From an uncultured Eubacteriales bacterium (lineage in GTDB: Bacteria; Bacillota; Clostridia; Oscillospirales; Acutalibacteraceae): 64,000 bases of DNA. The translations under genes were made by a program, and so were the position numbers. The notes under the pieces were generated by a model. It was not told where the DNA came from, searched no databases, and saw nothing but the letters and a program-made list of their open reading frames with translations. Positions 61,894 through 64,000 of the stretch are shown here, in pieces. Numbering within the stretch: the stretch's first letter is position 1; the number at the start of each line of letters is the position of its first letter. The stretch covers positions 1-64,000 of the forward strand of contig CAKSSR010000007.1 in the NCBI GenBank assembly GCA_934489735.1, read 5' to 3'.

Positions 61894-62010
61894 GACAGTT
61901 ATACACCTGCCCTTTTCTAAAATCTCGCTGTTTAAGGTAAGAATTAAAATCTTTTCAAAACCTTTTACATGCGGCAAATATATTCTAACATTTATACATC
62001 TTCGTGTCAA
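61894..62010 (-). promoter_or_regulatory. rplU promoter and probable L21 leader RNA
   Basis: On the minus strand TTGACA (62010-62005), 17-base spacer, TAGAAT (61987-61982), then a ~90-base leader containing AAAAGGTTTTGAAAAG, CTTACCTTAAAC and GGGCAGGTG. This order resembles the autoregulatory L21 leader of Firmicutes; promoter firm, leader class tentative. Confidence 0.6.
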
Positions 62011-62074
62011 GGGGGAGTATAAATATGCTTTCAATCTTCCAATGGTTTCTTAAAATAGCAAGTGGTTTTTTTGT

Positions 62075-62335
62075 AGAAACCTTTGAATTTGGAATATAAT
62101 AGCTAGTCTTTTCAGTTGCTTTGTCTTTATTTTTCACTATTTTTGTACAGATTCTTTTGATTTTCTTTTAGCCCGAATACGTCTCATTGTCTCTTCATAA
62201 ATTTCTTTTTGGCAATGCATTGCATCTGCTGTGATAGCCTTGTCTTTTGTTCTCAAGTATCAAAATATTTCTTGAAATACTGGTATCCCATTGGTCTTCT
62301 CCCGTATCTTTTCCTTTTCTAAAACAACGTGGGGT
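62075..62335 (-). mobile_element. Degenerate ISAs1-family transposase remnant, copy D
   Basis: The best preserved copy of the DDE-family signature: on the minus strand GIPVFQEIF, stop, YLRTKDKAITADAMHCQKEI then YEETMRRIRAKRKSKESVQ, stop, and in another frame an ATEKTSYYI-type end. ITADAMHCQKEI is characteristic of ISAs1 transposases. Internal stops and shifts show it is dead. It occupies the gap between rplU and yqeK. Confidence 0.65.
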
Positions 62336-62357
62336 TGACATATTTGAGTATTTGCCC

Positions 62358-62386
62358 TTTACTTTTTCAAAATAATATGGTAAAAT
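62358..62386 (+). promoter_or_regulatory. SigA promoter of yqeK
   Basis: TTTACT (62358-62363), 17-base spacer, TAAAAT (62381-62386), ~24 bases before the ATG. Confidence 0.5.
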
Positions 62387-62409
62387 TAAATAGAAAGGTG
62401 GTTGATTTT

Positions 62410-63009
62410 ATGGAAATGCCAAGTTATGATACTTTGTTATCTTTATTAAAGAGTATGACATCTCAATTTAGATTTAATCATTCTGTTAATGTTGCTAATA
62501 TGGCAGCAAGATTAGCTAAAATATATGGGGCCGATGTGCAAAAGGCTATGGTAGCCGGTCTGTTACATGATATTACTAAAGATATTCCAATTGAAGAGCA
62601 GCTGGAGATTATGAAAAAGTATATTAAACCAGAAGATGTTAAGATTTTTGATAGAAATGTCTTCCATGGGTTTACTGGGAGCGTATATGCTAAAGAAATT
62701 CTTAATATTCAGGATGAAGAAATATTAGGTGCTATAAAAAATCATGTAGTGGGTAGTGCGAATATGTCTACGTTGGAAAAGATTTTGCTTGTAGCTGACT
62801 TGACTTCTGATGACAGATCTGATGAATTTGCTGATGAATTGAGAAAAATTGCTATGATAGATCTGAATTTAGCTGTCTTTAAGATTGCAATTTTTAATAT
62901 TGAGGAGTATGCTTTTAAAAATTATGATATAATTAATCCATATTCATTTGAGGCCTATAATAGTATCGTTAAGGAATTGGATCTATCTAAATTGAAAAAA
63001 GTTGAGTAA
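62410..63009 (+). CDS. yqeK: YqeK-family HD-domain Ap4A hydrolase
   Basis: 199 aa from ATG 62410 (AAAGGTGG 8 bases upstream). HD motif: FNHSVNVANMAARLA … AGLLHDITKDIP, with HGFTGSVYAKE and AIKNHVVG. It hydrolyses diadenosine tetraphosphate symmetrically. It is normally next to nadD after obg; here nadD is absent and the gene stands alone, divergent from rplU. Confidence 0.92.
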   Translation: MEMPSYDTLLSLLKSMTSQFRFNHSVNVANMAARLAKIYGADVQKAMVAGLLHDITKDIPIEEQLEIMKKYIKPEDVKIFDRNVFHGFTGSVYAKEILNIQDEEILGAIKNHVVGSANMSTLEKILLVADLTSDDRSDEFADELRKIAMIDLNLAVFKIAIFNIEEYAFKNYDIINPYSFEAYNSIVKELDLSKLKKVE

Positions 63010-63055
63010 AAAATCAATCGTCATTATTTTTCGATGGCGATTGATTAATTATATA

Positions 63056-64000
63056 TTAAGCGTGGTATCTGGCCCTTATTTCTTTAATAAATCCACTTTT
63101 ATTTGCATATTTCCACCATCTGTCTGCCAGCCTTGTTCTTCTGCTAAACCAAGGTTTGTTTCCGACGTGGTAGTGTATTATTACCGGATGCTTTCTTCCT
63201 TCATCCCAGTCCTTTTTAGAAAAGCATTTAGAGATTAAAGATGTCTTATAGGCGTTGTTGTTATATATATCATAAGACATTAACATATTGTATTTGAATG
63301 GTAAATGATATATCTTTTTATAACAAACTGAGTTTATTACGTCTTGATCATGATAGGGAAATCTATGTTTACTTAAAGCTCTAAACTTCTTTTCTAAGTT
63401 ATCTTCTCTCATTTTCTTTAAATTTAGAAGCATTACTCCTGAATTTATATATTCTGACATTGATTTAATCTTTAACATGTTTGCGTAACCTTTGCCATAG
63501 TATGATACAAATTTAGGATTTTTCACTCCTGCAAGATAATAATCATCTATATTCAAATGGTATAGTTTCGAGACGTCACCTTCTGTAATAGTATCGACAT
63601 CCATATATAAGACTTTATCAATATTATTCAATATGCTAGGTAAAGACAACCTATAATAAGCGGCTGATGTTATATGACGACTTGTAAAAGCGCTTTTAAA
63701 GTCATTCTTCATATTTATAGTATTTATGTGACAATTATTATATTTCTTTGATAAAGACATTATTTTTCCTTTTAAATTCTTATTTACGTTACCGGATAAT
63801 AAAATATAGAACTCATAGTCAATATCTTTTTTAGAATTTTCCATTATAGATGTTATAGAGACTATAGTCGGATATACGTATTTACTATCAGTAGACATAG
63901 AAATTTTAACATTTTCTAAAAGTTTTTCATCGTTAGCAACAACACAAATACTACATAAAATAAATAAAAAAATACAGTTAAACAAGAGCACGAACTTATT
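63056..64000 (-). CDS. Glycosyltransferase family 8 protein with N-terminal signal sequence (5' end cut by window)
   Basis: At least 314 aa; the frame stays open to the window edge (NKF before VLLFN), so the start is probably outside. A hydrophobic segment FVLLFNCIFLFILCSICVVA looks like a signal peptide or anchor. Then a GT8 domain: VKISMSTDSKYVYPTIVSIT, the DxD motif in VLYMDVDTITEG, INSGVMLLNLKKMRED, PYHDQDVIN and HYHVGNKPW. GT8 enzymes use UDP- or ADP-sugars. An exported GT8 has no nucleotide sugars unless it works in host cytosol; a membrane-anchored form is possible. Confidence 0.8.
   Translation of the reverse strand, partial: NKFVLLFNCIFLFILCSICVVANDEKLLENVKISMSTDSKYVYPTIVSITSIMENSKKDIDYEFYILLSGNVNKNLKGKIMSLSKKYNNCHINTINMKNDFKSAFTSRHITSAAYYRLSLPSILNNIDKVLYMDVDTITEGDVSKLYHLNIDDYYLAGVKNPKFVSYYGKGYANMLKIKSMSEYINSGVMLLNLKKMREDNLEKKFRALSKHRFPYHDQDVINSVCYKKIYHLPFKYNMLMSYDIYNNNAYKTSLISKCFSKKDWDEGRKHPVIIHYHVGNKPWFSRRTRLADRWWKYANKSGFIKEIRARYHA

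Noticed and set aside
4000..64000. General reassignment of TAA to Gln
   Set aside because: Conserved genes such as groEL, obg and hup end at TAA exactly where expected, so TAA is a normal stop here; the three in-frame cases are local.

Overview
The window is AT-rich DNA from a Gram-positive, spore-forming (or recently spore-forming) member of the Clostridia. Lineage markers seen in the sequence are spoVB, spoIIIAA/AB, yabP, yabQ, a SpoIIQ-like LytM protein, a ClpC whose Clp_N region is replaced by a zinc finger (as I recall from Lachnospiraceae), a CIRCE-controlled groESL, and the Firmicute rplU-prp-rpmA order with a Prp-cleavable L27 extension. I saw no rRNA, tRNA or CRISPR.

The accessory content points to life inside a eukaryotic cell. 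There is a textbook Tlc-type ATP/ADP translocase (21.1-22.6 kb), the energy-parasitism transporter of Rickettsia and Chlamydia. Several proteins have Sec signal peptides ahead of domains that would work on host targets: a USP-like (ubiquitin-specific protease) domain with recognisable Cys and His boxes (41.8-43.7 kb), a GNAT acetyltransferase (17.4-18.3 kb), a GT8 glycosyltransferase (63.1-64 kb) and helical-repeat or beta-helix proteins. In a Gram-positive cell lying free in host cytoplasm, Sec export alone would deliver these to the host. That lifestyle is an inference.

Layout. 0-2.9 kb: AAA-ATPase/PD-(D/E)XK family genes and remnants, and a hypothetical gene. 3-8.9 kb: dCMP deaminase, FUSC-like membrane protein, spoVB, hup, rqcP, groES, groEL. 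9-18.3 kb: lineage-specific proteins (secreted helical-repeat protein, a tandem trio of small paralogues, a 1159-aa charged protein, secreted GNAT) with pfkA among them. 18.4-27.9 kb: trmN6, thioredoxin, pyrophosphatase, tlc, nhaC, an ABC-F ATPase and htrA, with two inverted ISAs1-type transposase remnants outside tlc-nhaC-ABC-F. 28-31.4 kb: Gln/Asn-repeat and BspA-like LRR genes broken by stops and frameshifts. 31.5-40.8 kb: rRNA methyltransferase, fused ecfA1A2, ecfT, truA, DUF5711, cvpA, pgsA, clpC. 40.9-51.3 kb: a secreted protein and its USP-like paralogue, a two-gene polysaccharide locus and two beta-helix surface protein genes, one disrupted. 51.4-54.6 kb: a RiPP operon (three Nif11-type precursors and a radical SAM/SPASM enzyme) followed by a SpoIIQ-like gene. 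54.7-64 kb: spoIIIAA-AB without the rest of the operon, amidohydrolase, yabR-divIC-yabQ-yabP, mrnC, obg, rpmA, prp, rplU, yqeK and GT8.

System-level signals. (1) An exploitation set: ATP import plus exported host-directed enzymes. (2) A RiPP family with the pattern C-X8/9-C-X-C-X9-C-X-C-P. (3) Unusual initiation: conserved genes that seem to start at ATA or ATT behind strong Shine-Dalgarno sequences, and others preceded by TTG-started mini-ORFs. (4) Surface/repeat genes broken by in-frame TAA codons (two at expected Gln positions) and by one-base shifts at G runs, read either as decay or as phase switching.
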